A stretch of 64,000 nt of DNA from Arcobacter cloacae (GCF_013201935.1 NZ_CP053833.1:1674001-1738000), one strand, 5' to 3'; positions 7,495 through 16,622 are shown, counted from the first letter of the stretch. Program-made: numbers and translations. Notes: generated from the sequence alone by a model not told the origin.

Positions 7495-8307
7495 CTATTT
7501 TTTTGCGTTTGGTGTAAAAAGTGGTTTTTCTAAAAGTTTGAAATCACCTATTAGTTTTTGTGTTTCATCTTTTACTATCCAGTTTGTGAAATCTTTTGCT
7601 AATTGTGTTTTAGTTTTTGGACATCTATCTTTATTTACAGTAATTACACTATATTGATTAAATAAAACGTTATCGTTTTCAACAACTATTTTCATATTGT
7701 TTGTTTCACCTTTTTGTGACTCATATTTAATCCAAGTTCCTCTATCTGTTAGTGTATAACCACCTTTTTCTGATGCCATATTAATAGTTGCTATCATTCC
7801 TTGACCTGTTTGAATATACCAAGTATCTTTTTCAGGTACTATTTTGCTTACTTTTTCCCACATACCCAACTCTTTTTGGTGAGTTCCTGAGTTGTCTCCT
7901 CTACTTATAAATTTTGCATTTTTTTCTTTTATAGTTTTAAAAGCTTCTGCTGTAGTTTTTCCTGATATATCTGCTGGGTCACTTACAGGTCCAATAATTA
8001 CAAAATCATTATACATAACTTCATTTCTATCAACACCAAAACCTGCATCAACAAACTTTTTTTCAGCTTCAGGAGCATGAACTAATAAAACATCAACATC
8101 ACAATTTTCACCCATTTTTAAAGCTTTTCCAGTTCCAGTTGAAACCCATTTTAAAGTAGTTCCAGTCTCTTTTTCAAATTGTGGAGCTAAATAATCAAGC
8201 AATCCCGTATCTTCTGTACTTGTTGTTGTTGCCATCATTAATGTATCTGCAAATAAACTACTCGCTATTACTACACTTAATCCTAAACTTGCTAAAACTT
8301 TTTTCAT
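7495..8307 (-). CDS. tupA: Tungstate-binding periplasmic protein TupA
   Basis: This 270-residue protein has a Sec signal peptide (residues 1-20, ending SLFA) and the N-terminal ATTTSTEDTGLLDYL sequence characteristic of TupA proteins; those Thr/Ser residues coordinate the oxyanion. Further family features include WVSTGTGKALKMGENCDVDV and FISRGDNSGTHQKE. TupA proteins typically favour tungstate strongly over molybdate, which would load tungsten into the formate dehydrogenase here, as known for Campylobacter relatives. It sits 21 bases after moeA with an AGGAAGAAAAAT ribosome binding site and no strong terminator in between, so cotranscription with moeA is likely. Confidence 0.9.
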   Translation of the reverse strand: MKKVLASLGLSVVIASSLFADTLMMATTTSTEDTGLLDYLAPQFEKETGTTLKWVSTGTGKALKMGENCDVDVLLVHAPEAEKKFVDAGFGVDRNEVMYNDFVIIGPVSDPADISGKTTAEAFKTIKEKNAKFISRGDNSGTHQKELGMWEKVSKIVPEKDTWYIQTGQGMIATINMASEKGGYTLTDRGTWIKYESQKGETNNMKIVVENDNVLFNQYSVITVNKDRCPKTKTQLAKDFTNWIVKDETQKLIGDFKLLEKPLFTPNAKK

Positions 8308-8328
8308 TTTTCTTCCTTTTTTATAGAT

Positions 8329-9576
8329 TTAATTTAAAATATCAATATTTTCTTCAAAAAATTTACCATTAAATTCAAGAAGTTTTACCTCTTGATTTTG
8401 ATTTATATTTGAAGTTTGTTCATTTGTTACTAAAATTGAATTACTTTCATATAAAACCGTAATCATTCCAGAACCATATTTATTATCTCTCGTTACAAAA
8501 AATTCACCATTTTGAACTCTTCCTAAAACTACATTTACCCTCCCTACTTTGGTTTTAAACTCTTTTTGATTTATTGCTTTTATAAAACCATGATTTATAG
8601 AAGTTTCTCCTTGAAGTTTTTTTAGCATTGGTAAAGCAAATAAATAGATATTTACCATTGCAGTTAGTGGATTTCCAGGTAAACAAATTACCACTGTATT
8701 TTGCATTTTTCCCATCATAATAGGACGACCTGGTTTTATATTTACTCCATGAAAAGCTACTTCTAAACCATTTTGTAAAAACGCTTCTCCTACAAAATCA
8801 GCATCTCCCATAGAGATTCCACCTGTACTTATAATCACATCATAATTTTTTAGATTTTTTATAAAAGCCTTTGATTCTTCCAAATTATCAGGAATTACCC
8901 CACAATATGTGGCATCAAAATCTTTCTCTTTTAGTAGTGAAACTAAAGCATAAGAGTTACAGTTGTAAATCTCTTCTTCATCTGCACTTTCCCATGGCTC
9001 TTTTATCTCATTTCCCGTTGATAAAATAGCTATTGAAATTTTTTTATAAACTTCAACCATTACTAAACCTTGAGAAGCCAATAATGTTATAAATGAAGAG
9101 GTGATTTTTTCACCTTTTTTTAGTATTACACTCCCCTCTTTTTGCTCTTCTCCTTTTAGTCTAAGGTTTGAGCCTTTTTTTATTTCAAGGGGAATTTTTA
9201 CACTATTTTGTGTCACATCAAAACAGTTCTCTATTGGAATAATCGTATCAACATCAGAGGGAACTTTTGCTCCTGTCATGATTTTATAACACTCATTTTC
9301 TTTTAAACTCGGCTCTACTTTTTCACCTTTATCCCCTGCAAAAATCACTTTATTTATACTCAAAGTTTTTCCAGCATCACTGAATTTTATGGCAAAACCA
9401 TCCATTGCAGAGTTATTAAAAGCTGGTAGATTTTTTACACAAATTACATCTTTACTTAAAACTCTTCCTATTGCATCACTAATTGGAATTATCTCTTTAA
9501 ATGTTGTTTGATTCACTAAATCTAAACTTTTTTGTCTTGCTATTTCAAAATCTAAATAGTTTAATTTTCCATGCAT
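8329..9576 (-). CDS. moeA: Molybdopterin molybdenum/tungsten transferase MoeA
   Basis: This 415-residue cytoplasmic enzyme inserts molybdate or tungstate into adenylylated molybdopterin. Landmarks include DAIGRVLSKDV and NNSAMDGFAIK near the N terminus, the loop STGGISMGDADFVG at about 250-263, and CLPGNPLTAMVNIYLFA at about 291-307, with a C-terminal beta domain. Length is normal for MoeA. It starts three bases after the stop of the cysteine-desulfurase-like gene and precedes tupA. Its placement between the sulfuration genes and the tungstate importer suggests a copy serving this formate dehydrogenase, whether or not another moeA exists elsewhere. Confidence 0.9.
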   Translation of the reverse strand: MHGKLNYLDFEIARQKSLDLVNQTTFKEIIPISDAIGRVLSKDVICVKNLPAFNNSAMDGFAIKFSDAGKTLSINKVIFAGDKGEKVEPSLKENECYKIMTGAKVPSDVDTIIPIENCFDVTQNSVKIPLEIKKGSNLRLKGEEQKEGSVILKKGEKITSSFITLLASQGLVMVEVYKKISIAILSTGNEIKEPWESADEEEIYNCNSYALVSLLKEKDFDATYCGVIPDNLEESKAFIKNLKNYDVIISTGGISMGDADFVGEAFLQNGLEVAFHGVNIKPGRPIMMGKMQNTVVICLPGNPLTAMVNIYLFALPMLKKLQGETSINHGFIKAINQKEFKTKVGRVNVVLGRVQNGEFFVTRDNKYGSGMITVLYESNSILVTNEQTSNINQNQEVKLLEFNGKFFEENIDILN

Positions 9577-9579
9577 TTT

Positions 9580-10572
9580 TTAATTTCCTTGATTTAAAAC
9601 TTTTATTTGTAAATATTTTTTAGCTATTTTATTTACTATTTTTTCTATGGTTTGTTCATCATATTTTTCACTAAAACTCAAAGTTATAGCATTTCTACTT
9701 GTAGTTTCATCATATCCCATAACTTGAATAACTCTTGATGGTTTCGATAATCCCAAAGAACAACCCTCACCATTTGAGATATAAATTTCATCTAAAGCTA
9801 AAGTTCGTATAAGTTCCCTTGCTTTTATGTTTTTTAGTGCAAAATGTAGTGTATAAGGTAGAGTTTGATTATTATCTACAAAAAAATAAATATCATCTTT
9901 TAAAACATTTTGAAGTTTTTCTTTAAATATCTCTTTTGTAGTTGTTTCAAATTTTTGATTTTTTAAAACCTCTAAAATATTTTTTAAAGCTATTACATTT
10001 TTTTGTGAAATAACTTGTTCTTCAAATAATTCATCATTAAAAAGTATCAAACTATGTGTAAAAAATCCTGTTAATTTATAAGCATCAAAATAGATTACAT
10101 CACTATTTTTATCAAAAGAGGCACTGGCATTTGAGATGATTTTTGCAGATGTAAGTTTTTTTACCTCGTCTAAAGAAGTTTTTACAAAAGTATCCATAAT
10201 ATAAGAAGATAAAAACAAAAAATCTATATTTTGATTTTGTAATTTTTCTAAATCCACATTTCCATCTTTTAAAAGTTCAAGATAAATAACTTCAAATCCC
10301 AAACTTTCAAAAAGATTTGCTGCATCTATTAGACTTTGTGTTTCACCAAGACTAATAGCGATTTTTCCTTTTTTAGAAAGCTTAAGTAAAAGACCTAAAA
10401 AACCATTTTTACAAAAAGAAAAATAGTTGATATTTTCAAAAGAGTATTTTGATAAAAACTCTTTTTCAAGTTCTAAATATTTTTGATTGTCACTTAGAAT
10501 ATTTAATGACAATTCAGAATTAATATGCAAATTTTGCATATTATTATATTGCAAAAAATTAAATTTATACAT
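9580..10572 (-). CDS. Cysteine-desulfurase-like PLP enzyme of the formate dehydrogenase block
   Basis: This 330-residue protein has the fold-type I layout of NifS/IscS-like proteins but is shorter and divergent. FDAYKLTGFFTHSL at about 168-181 is in the place of the PLP lysine segment, and NGEGCSLGLSKPSRVIQVMG at about 273-292 aligns with the catalytic-cysteine loop and following substrate-binding arginine of cysteine desulfurases. The N-terminal 40 residues are atypical. In E. coli, IscS passes sulfur to FdhD to sulfurate the FDH cofactor; with fdhD in the same operon this protein is a good candidate for a dedicated donor (inference). The ATG at 10572 overlaps the ModE-like stop; a 21-bp palindrome lies within codons 10-17. 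Confidence 0.72.
   Translation of the reverse strand: MYKFNFLQYNNMQNLHINSELSLNILSDNQKYLELEKEFLSKYSFENINYFSFCKNGFLGLLLKLSKKGKIAISLGETQSLIDAANLFESLGFEVIYLELLKDGNVDLEKLQNQNIDFLFLSSYIMDTFVKTSLDEVKKLTSAKIISNASASFDKNSDVIYFDAYKLTGFFTHSLILFNDELFEEQVISQKNVIALKNILEVLKNQKFETTTKEIFKEKLQNVLKDDIYFFVDNNQTLPYTLHFALKNIKARELIRTLALDEIYISNGEGCSLGLSKPSRVIQVMGYDETTSRNAITLSFSEKYDEQTIEKIVNKIAKKYLQIKVLNQGN
10522..10542. promoter_or_regulatory. 21-bp palindrome, copy inside the desulfurase-like gene
   Basis: The core ATATGCAAATTTTGCATAT is a perfect inverted repeat (symmetry extends to 10521-10543) and recurs identically at 12140-12160 ahead of fdhD. It lies about 30-50 bases inside the gene, so it would act as an internal operator or a transcription block. 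The likely binder is the ModE-like protein encoded immediately upstream. Confidence 0.6.
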
Positions 10573-10936
10573 CAATATTTTCCTTTGTTTTTATCAACTC
10601 TTTATCCAAAAAAAGCTCTTTGAATCTTTGTTTTGAATAGTTTTTTATATCTTCATCAAGGGTTTTATACAAAGAGATTAACTCTTTTGCTTTAGAGGTG
10701 AGTTTAGTTCCACTATCCTCACCTCTTCCTTTTTTTGTAATCACTAAATCATCTTCTATATACTCTTCAAGTATTTTTATGTGAGACCAAGCTTTTTTAT
10801 AGTTCATACCTACTTTTTTTGCTGCTTCACTAATAGAGCCTGTTTGCTCAATCTGTCTTAAAATCTCAGTTTTTCCACTTCCAAAGATGAGATTTTTGTG
10901 TTCATCTTCTATCCAAACTTTAACTTTTATTTCCAT
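10565..10936 (-). CDS. ModE-like winged-helix regulator without a molybdate-binding domain
   Basis: This 123-residue protein matches the N-terminal DNA-binding domain of ModE: FGSGKTEILRQIEQTGSISEAAKKVGMNYKKAW with the recognition helix, then a wing around TKKGRGEDSGTKLTSKAKELI. The C-terminal Mop domains that bind molybdate or tungstate are absent; such short ModE-like repressors of mod/tup genes are known in Campylobacter. The ATG at 10936 has AAAAGG nine bases upstream and overlaps the preceding stop by 17 bases; earlier in-frame codons lack a ribosome binding site. The 21-bp palindrome present twice close to this gene is a natural candidate operator. Confidence 0.82.
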   Translation of the reverse strand: MEIKVKVWIEDEHKNLIFGSGKTEILRQIEQTGSISEAAKKVGMNYKKAWSHIKILEEYIEDDLVITKKGRGEDSGTKLTSKAKELISLYKTLDEDIKNYSKQRFKELFLDKELIKTKENIDV

Positions 10937-11348
10937 TCTTATGACCTTTTTTTTCTCTGAAACATCCAAGTTGACAATGAACAACTTCAATATCTGAGTT
11001 CTTTACAGTTGAGCCTACCTTTTTTAAAGTAGAATTTTGAGCTTCATCCCACAAAACTTTGCACTCTAGGGTTTTATGTCCCATATAGTTTTGTTTTAAT
11101 CTATTATAAACCTCTATATTTGGGTCTTGAAATTTTAGTTTTCCAAAAACTCCAAGTTCACAATTTGTGATTTTTATGCCCATACTTTTTGTAATTGCAC
11201 TCATCTCTTTTGGTTCACGACCAATTAATCTTGCTACTTTAAAAGCCTTTAGACAAGAGAGTTTTCCATCTTCATCTAAATTTGTAAGCAATAACTCTTT
11301 TTGAATAGAGTCCAACTCTATTTTTAAATCATCATCAATACTAGACAT
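10920..11348 (-). CDS. Small protein with two copies of a C-x2-A...C-x-L-G-x-F module, unknown function
   Basis: This 142-residue protein shows an internal duplication. Residues around 30-70 (LSCLKAFKVARLIGREPKEM ... ITNCELGVFGK) align with the second half (LECKVLWDEA ... VVHCQLGCFREKK): each half has an early Cys, a predicted helix-turn-helix-like pair, then a beta strand ending C-x-L-G-x-F. Short single-module proteins of this sort occur near molybdenum and formate dehydrogenase genes in other anaerobes, to my recollection, without an assigned role. It lies between fdhD (8-base overlap) and the ModE-like gene (17-base overlap). A metal- or cofactor-linked role is likely; nothing firmer can be said. 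Confidence 0.75.
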   Translation of the reverse strand: MSSIDDDLKIELDSIQKELLLTNLDEDGKLSCLKAFKVARLIGREPKEMSAITKSMGIKITNCELGVFGKLKFQDPNIEVYNRLKQNYMGHKTLECKVLWDEAQNSTLKKVGSTVKNSDIEVVHCQLGCFREKKGHKNGNKS

Positions 11349-12129
11349 CTATTCTTCCACTATGTGTATAAAGATTCATTTTTTTACCTCTAGCAAATCC
11401 TATAAGTGTAAGTCCATGTTTATGGGCTGTTTGAACTCCCAAATATGTTGGTGCTGTTCTTGAAACAACTATTGGGATTCTATGCATTACAGCTTTTGTA
11501 ACCATTTCTGAACTTAACCTTCCACTTACAAATAAAATTGATTTATTTGTATCAAGTCCTTGAAGTTTACACTTTCCAATTGCTTTATCAATGGCATTGT
11601 GTCTTCCAATATCCTCAGCTGTTATGGTTGTTCCATCAAGTAAATAAATCATAGCTTTGTGAACACAACCTGTTAGATTATATAGTTCACTATCTTGATA
11701 AAATTTTTTCACTTCAGTGTAAATAGTTTCTGGTTTGATTTTAAAAGCAGTTTGATTAAATGGGATTTCTAAACTTCCTTCAATATTTCCAGTAACTCCA
11801 CCACCACAACCACTTACTAAAGTTTTTTCTTTATATAAATTTTGTAGTGAATTTTCATCTATTTTTGCTTTTACATCTACTCTTAATCCATCTTCACTAA
11901 TTGTAAGTTCTTCTACGTCAGCAATAGAAGAAATCACATTTTCGCTCATTAAAAAACCAATAGCGTGGGCATCTTGGTCTTTTGGAATAGTCATCATAGA
12001 TATGGCTTTTTCTCCGTTTAAATAAAGGTTCAATCGTGCTTCTTCTATGGTCACATCTTCAACCGTAAGGGCTTCATTTTCTATAAGTTTGTCAATTACT
12101 ACTGTTTTTAAATATTTAGTGTTGGGCAT
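11341..12129 (-). CDS. fdhD: Formate dehydrogenase sulfur-carrier protein FdhD
   Basis: This 262-residue cytoplasmic protein carries sulfur from a cysteine desulfurase to the bis-MGD cofactor of formate dehydrogenase, which is needed for activity. Recognisable parts are DQDAHAIGFLMSENVI (about 52-67), the sulfur-loop LVSGCGGGVTG (about 108-118; one Cys rather than the CxxC of E. coli), TGCVHKAMIYLLDG, the highly conserved AEDIGRHNAIDKAIG and FVSGRLSSEMVTKAVMHRIPIVVSRTAPT. The 21-bp palindrome lies directly upstream of its AAGGAAAAAT ribosome binding site, making this the first gene of a regulated sub-operon that includes the modE-like and desulfurase genes. Confidence 0.93.
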   Translation of the reverse strand: MPNTKYLKTVVIDKLIENEALTVEDVTIEEARLNLYLNGEKAISMMTIPKDQDAHAIGFLMSENVISSIADVEELTISEDGLRVDVKAKIDENSLQNLYKEKTLVSGCGGGVTGNIEGSLEIPFNQTAFKIKPETIYTEVKKFYQDSELYNLTGCVHKAMIYLLDGTTITAEDIGRHNAIDKAIGKCKLQGLDTNKSILFVSGRLSSEMVTKAVMHRIPIVVSRTAPTYLGVQTAHKHGLTLIGFARGKKMNLYTHSGRIDV

Positions 12130-12139
12130 ATTTTTCCTT

Positions 12140-12160
12140 AATATGCAAATTTTGCATATT
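12140..12160. promoter_or_regulatory. 21-bp palindrome ahead of fdhD
   Basis: This copy is identical to 10522-10542, with core ATATGCAAATTTTGCATAT. It lies between fdhC and fdhD, ten bases upstream of the fdhD start, where a bound repressor would stop a promoter or read-through. The sequence differs from the classical E. coli ModE box. Confidence 0.65.
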
Positions 12161-12201
12161 TAAAATCTTTTTAAAAATAGAAAAAGCGCTAAAGGCTTTC
12201 C

Positions 12202-13167
12202 CTATTTTTTTAATAAATCTTTGTCTTCTTCTAAAACATCAGGTCTTAACTGTTCTAGATATTCAACTGGTAATTTTCCTGTTATTACTCCAGGAATATA
12301 ACCTTTTACTGAAACAAAATATGAATATACTGTTTCAAATGTAAAGAACGAAATAATCGCACTTCCCATAAAATGGATAAAAAGAATAAATCTTTTTAAC
12401 TGTATTGTTTGAGCATGTGTTGCTGCATCTGGGAACATAAACCAAATGATAAAACCACTTAATACAAGTAAAAATCCAAAGGCAACATACATATAATAGT
12501 TTATTCTATCCATGTGTTGATATTTTCCTCTTAGGAAAATTTTATTCCATATTTTTGAACTTGGTCTTACAAAATATTTATGGTCTTTAAATGCAATTAT
12601 AGTCATGATAAACCAAACTGGAATCCAACCAACACCAACAATCTCATGTGTTGCTCTCATAAGTCTAGGAATATATCCACCACCTGTCCAGTTTCCAAAT
12701 GTGATTGAAAACCCTGTGATAAATAGATAAATCATAATTACAATATTTAGTAAAATTACTATTCTTTGAAAAAGTGAATAAACTTGCACTTTGTCATTTT
12801 CTCTAGTAATTTTTGCTTGTTTTCTTCCTTTTGCAATAATGAACATTGTTAAAAACAAAAAGAACTCAACAGTAAATACTATTGGTAATAAATGTTGTCT
12901 TTCCTCAAATGCTCTTATAACTTCTGGTGCAATTGCATTATAATTTGGTCCAAAAAGTCCTACTTCCATTTGTTGATAGTGTGTTAAACTCTCAAATGGA
13001 ACCACTTGTCCTGTAAAATTACCTTTTAACATCTGCATTAAAAACTGATATACATAATTTATATCAGCAATTGTTGCTAACCAAAAATACCAATAAGTCA
13101 AAAGGATGAATAAAAAGCCTACTATAAAGTAAGCCTTATATTCACTTAGAAAACTTTTATTTTCCAT
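12202..13167 (-). CDS. fdhC: Formate dehydrogenase cytochrome b (gamma) subunit
   Basis: This 321-residue integral membrane protein (from the ATG at 13167) has five or more hydrophobic helices: one near residues 10-30, a periplasmic loop, then helices near 95-115, 145-165, 180-205 and 250-295, with histidines suited to two b haems (THEIVGVGW, HFMGSA). It passes electrons from the FdhB iron-sulfur chain to the quinone pool. The start at 13167 overlaps the fdhB stop by 11 bases; an upstream in-frame extension would duplicate fdhB coding sequence and lacks a ribosome binding site. It is longer than E. coli FdnI, as usual for campylobacterotal enzymes. Confidence 0.88.
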   Translation of the reverse strand: MENKSFLSEYKAYFIVGFLFILLTYWYFWLATIADINYVYQFLMQMLKGNFTGQVVPFESLTHYQQMEVGLFGPNYNAIAPEVIRAFEERQHLLPIVFTVEFFLFLTMFIIAKGRKQAKITRENDKVQVYSLFQRIVILLNIVIMIYLFITGFSITFGNWTGGGYIPRLMRATHEIVGVGWIPVWFIMTIIAFKDHKYFVRPSSKIWNKIFLRGKYQHMDRINYYMYVAFGFLLVLSGFIIWFMFPDAATHAQTIQLKRFILFIHFMGSAIISFFTFETVYSYFVSVKGYIPGVITGKLPVEYLEQLRPDVLEEDKDLLKK

Positions 13168-13771
13168 ATGCTTTATCCCATCCATAAGGTGCTGATTGTA
13201 CTCCATGCCCAGAAGCCATAACTCTTTGTCTAAATATATTTGATACAGACTCAGAATCTCCAACTAATAAAGCTTTTGTTGAACACATAGCAGCACAAAC
13301 TGGAACTTTACCCTCAGCAATTCTATTTTGCCCATAAAGTTCTCTTTCATGTTCACTATTTGTCTCATCAGGACCACCAGCACACATAGTACATTTATCC
13401 ATTACACCTTTTGTTCCAAATGCACCATTTTTAGGGAACTGTGGAGCTCCAAATGGACAAGCATATAAACAATATGAACAACCAATACATTTATCTTTAT
13501 CATGAAGAACTATTCCATCTTCTCTAATATAAAAACAATCAACTGGACAAACTTGTTCACAAGGAGCATCAGTACAATGCATACAAGCAACAGATAAAGA
13601 AAACTCCATCCCTTGCTTACCTTCATTTACAGTTATTACTTTTCTTCTACTAATTTCTACAGGTAACTCATGTGCTTCGGCACAAGCAACTGAACAACCA
13701 TCACAATGAATACATCTATTTTCATCACAATAGAATCTCATTCTTGCAAAATCTAATTTATTATTACTCAT
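13157..13771 (-). CDS. fdhB: Formate dehydrogenase iron-sulfur (beta) subunit
   Basis: This 204-residue four-cluster ferredoxin-like subunit relays electrons from FdhA to FdhC. Cysteine clusters are visible at CDENRCIHCDGCSVAC, CMHCTDAPCEQVCPVDC, CIGCSYCLYACPFGAP and CTMCAGG...CAAMCSTKAL, the normal pattern for HybA/FdnH-type subunits. It has no signal of its own and should be exported with FdhA. The ATG at 13771 follows TAGGAGAAGTAAC; this start is chosen over one 13 codons upstream that would overlap fdhA. It is translationally coupled to fdhC. Confidence 0.93.
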   Translation of the reverse strand: MSNNKLDFARMRFYCDENRCIHCDGCSVACAEAHELPVEISRRKVITVNEGKQGMEFSLSVACMHCTDAPCEQVCPVDCFYIREDGIVLHDKDKCIGCSYCLYACPFGAPQFPKNGAFGTKGVMDKCTMCAGGPDETNSEHERELYGQNRIAEGKVPVCAAMCSTKALLVGDSESVSNIFRQRVMASGHGVQSAPYGWDKAYGK

Positions 13772-13781
13772 GTTACTTCTC

Positions 13782-16604
13782 CTAAGCTCTTGAAATCTGA
13801 CATAAACCACCTTTTGTTTCAGGTATTTGTGTAACTATGTCATAACCGTAGTTAGTAATAGTATTAGCACTCTCTCCTGTTGCATAAGGCAATGTTCCAT
13901 CTGGATATTTATGGCTTAAATCAACACCTTCCATCACACCAGCAAAGTGTATTGGAATAAATACTCTATCAGGAGTTACAGAATATGAATAATGAGCTTT
14001 AACTTTAATTTTAGTTCCTTGAGGTGAATGAATCCACATCATAGCTCCATCTCTTATTCCATATCTTCCTGCTAAATCAGGGTTAATATCACAGAACATT
14101 TCAGGAGTTAATTTTGCTAAATATTTACTAGCTCTATTTTCAACACCTGCACCATTCATATTTACAAGTCTTCCCGTTACTAAATTTATTGGGAAATCTT
14201 TTGCCCAATCTTGTTTAGTTTGTTCACTAACATACCTTGTATCAACTCTCCAGTGATCTTTTTTATCTGCAAAACTTGGATAATCTTTTACTAAATCTGT
14301 TCTTGGTGAATGTAATGGTTCTCTATGTTTTGGAATAGGGTCTGCCCATGTCCAAACTTTTGCTCTTGCTTTTGCATTTCCATAAGGAGCGATTCCAGCT
14401 TCAAGGCATTTTTCAACAATCAAATTAGATTTATCAACTTTCCAGTTTGCACCCATTTTTGCTTTTTCATCTTCAGTTAAAGTGATTTTTAAAACAGCTT
14501 CAATGTTCTCTTTTGTAATTTCTGGATATCCACCATCTTGAACTCCACCAACTGGTGCTGAACCTTTAGGTGTTAATAAAGAAACTCCCTCATGCTCTAA
14601 TCCAAAATTTTGTCTAAATCCCATACCACCAAATTTAACTGGTTTTGAAATATCATAAAGATTTGGACTTCCTGAATGTTTTGTTGTCCAACAAGGCCAC
14701 GGTAAACCATAATATTCACCTGTCATTTCACCATAACCAGCAAGTGAAATTTCATCAAACATATGCCAATTATCTGTATGCTTTTTAAGTCTATCAGCTG
14801 TCCATCCAGTTAAACCAATAGTCTTGATAACTCTTGATATTTCATTTGTTGCATCTTCTGGCCAAACAAAATCTTTACCTTTACCCATACCAGCTATTAA
14901 TTGCTCATAAAACCCTAATCTTTTTGCCAATTCAAACATAATTTCTTGGTCAGGTTTTGATTCATACATAGGCTTAATAACCTCATATCTCCATTGACCA
15001 CTTCTGTTTGTAGCAGTCACTGAACCTGCTGTTTCAAATTGTGTTGCTGCTGGTAAAATATAAACATCATTTTGTTTATCAGTAATAATTGCACCCTCAT
15101 TTACAAATGGATCACAAAATACTGCTAAATCAAGTTTATCAAGTGCTTCTTTTACTTTTTTTGTTTGAGCTGTTGAAGTAATTCCATTCCCCATTACAAA
15201 AAGCGCTTTTAGATTTGTTCCAGCATTATGAATAGCATCTTCACCTTCATTTCCAGCTAAAACTCCAGCCCACCAACGTGCTAGTGTAAATCCATTTTTA
15301 CCCATCCATGAAGGATCTTTGAATCTTCCTTGTAACCAGTCAAAATCAACTCCCCAAGAAGAAGCAAAATATTTCCATGAACCCTCAGCTAAACCATAAT
15401 ATCCTGGAAGTGAATCTGATAAACAACCAAAGTCTGTTGCACCTTGAACGTTATCATGACCTCTTAAAATATTAGTTCCACCACCTGCAACTCCCATATT
15501 TCCAAGAGCCAATTGTAAAATTGGAGCCATTCTTGTATTTGAAGTTCCTATTGTATGTTGAGTTAATCCCATAGCCCATACTAAAGTTCCTGGTTTTGCT
15601 GAAGCATATAATTTAGTAATTTGAACTATTAAATCAGCTTTAACACCTGTTACATCAGCAACTCTTTCAATAGGCCAATTTTTAGCTTCTGCCATGATAT
15701 CTTCCATACCATAAACTCTATCATTAATAAAGTTTTTGTCATGCCAACCATTTTCAAAAATAATATTTAACATTCCATACATAAATGGAATATCAGTACC
15801 TGGTCTAATTTGTGCATATAAATCTGCTTTTGCAGCAGTTTTAGTGAATCTTGGATCTATAACAATAATTTTTGCATTATTTCTCTCTTTTGCTTTTAAG
15901 AAATGTTGAAAACCAACTGGATGATTTACAGCAGGATTTGCTCCAAAAATTATAATCGCATTAGAATTTTGAATATCTCCTAAAGAATTTGTCATAGCAC
16001 CATAACCCCATGTATTTGCCACACCGGCAACTGTTGAGCTATGTCAAATTCTAGCTTGATGATCTATGTTATTTGTTCCAAACATTGCAGCAAATTTTCT
16101 ATAATAATATGCTTGCTCGTTATTGAATTTTGCTGAACCTAAAAACATTACTGAATCTGGTCCATCTTTTTGTCTTAAATCTTCAAGTTTTGAAGCAATC
16201 CCATTTAAAGCTTCATCCCAAGAAATTCTTTTCCATTGTCCATCTTTTTTCACCATTGGGTGTTTAACTCTAACTTCTGATCTAACCATATCAATCATAT
16301 CGGCACCTTTACAACAATGCCCTCCAAGTGATACAGGATGATCCTGAGCTACTTCTTGTCTTACCCACACACCATTTTGAACCTCTGCAATTACTCCACA
16401 ACCAACTGAACAAGCTGTACAAATAGATTTAACCATTTTAGACCCAGGGAAAGGATTTTTAATCTCTTCTTCTGTCGCTGCTCTAGTTGCTGGTGTACTT
16501 GCAAAAGACGATGTAACTCCAAATGCCGTTGCAACAGCAGCCATTTTCATAAAAGACCGTCTTCCAACTTTTGCATTCAAAGCTTCATATGTATTTGCTG
16601 ACAT
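13782..16604 (-). CDS. fdhA: Selenocysteine-containing formate dehydrogenase catalytic (alpha) subunit
   Basis: The gene reads through an in-frame TGA at 16044-16046 (codon 187) and encodes 940 residues. It oxidises formate to CO2 at a bis-molybdopterin Mo/W site in the periplasm. A Tat signal (GRRSFMK, residues 14-20) is followed by the [4Fe-4S] ligands CTACSVGC and CCKGAD. The UGA sits in HQARI-U-HSSTVAG, the standard selenocysteine context, and a SECIS hairpin follows. Downstream come NPAVNHPVGFQHFLKAKER, VIDPRFTKTAAKADLY and the C-terminal MGD-binding domain. Without selenocysteine reading it would look like a 186-residue and a 740-residue fragment; there is no frameshift. The start follows TAGGAGAAGCGT. 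Confidence 0.95.
16016..16046 (-). promoter_or_regulatory. fdhA UGA codon and bacterial SECIS hairpin
   Basis: On the minus strand the TGA (16046-16044) is followed 13 bases later by TTGCC, loop GGTGT, GGCAA. The loop begins 18 bases after the UGA, the same distance as in E. coli fdhF, and has the G-U needed for SelB binding. Confidence 0.85.
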
Positions 16605-16622
16605 ACGCTTCTCCTACTTAAT

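Noticed and set aside
13782-16604. fdhA seen as two genes or as a frameshifted pseudogene
   Set aside because: The interrupting codon is UGA in the standard selenocysteine context with a SECIS hairpin and a full set of sel genes nearby; both parts are in the same frame.
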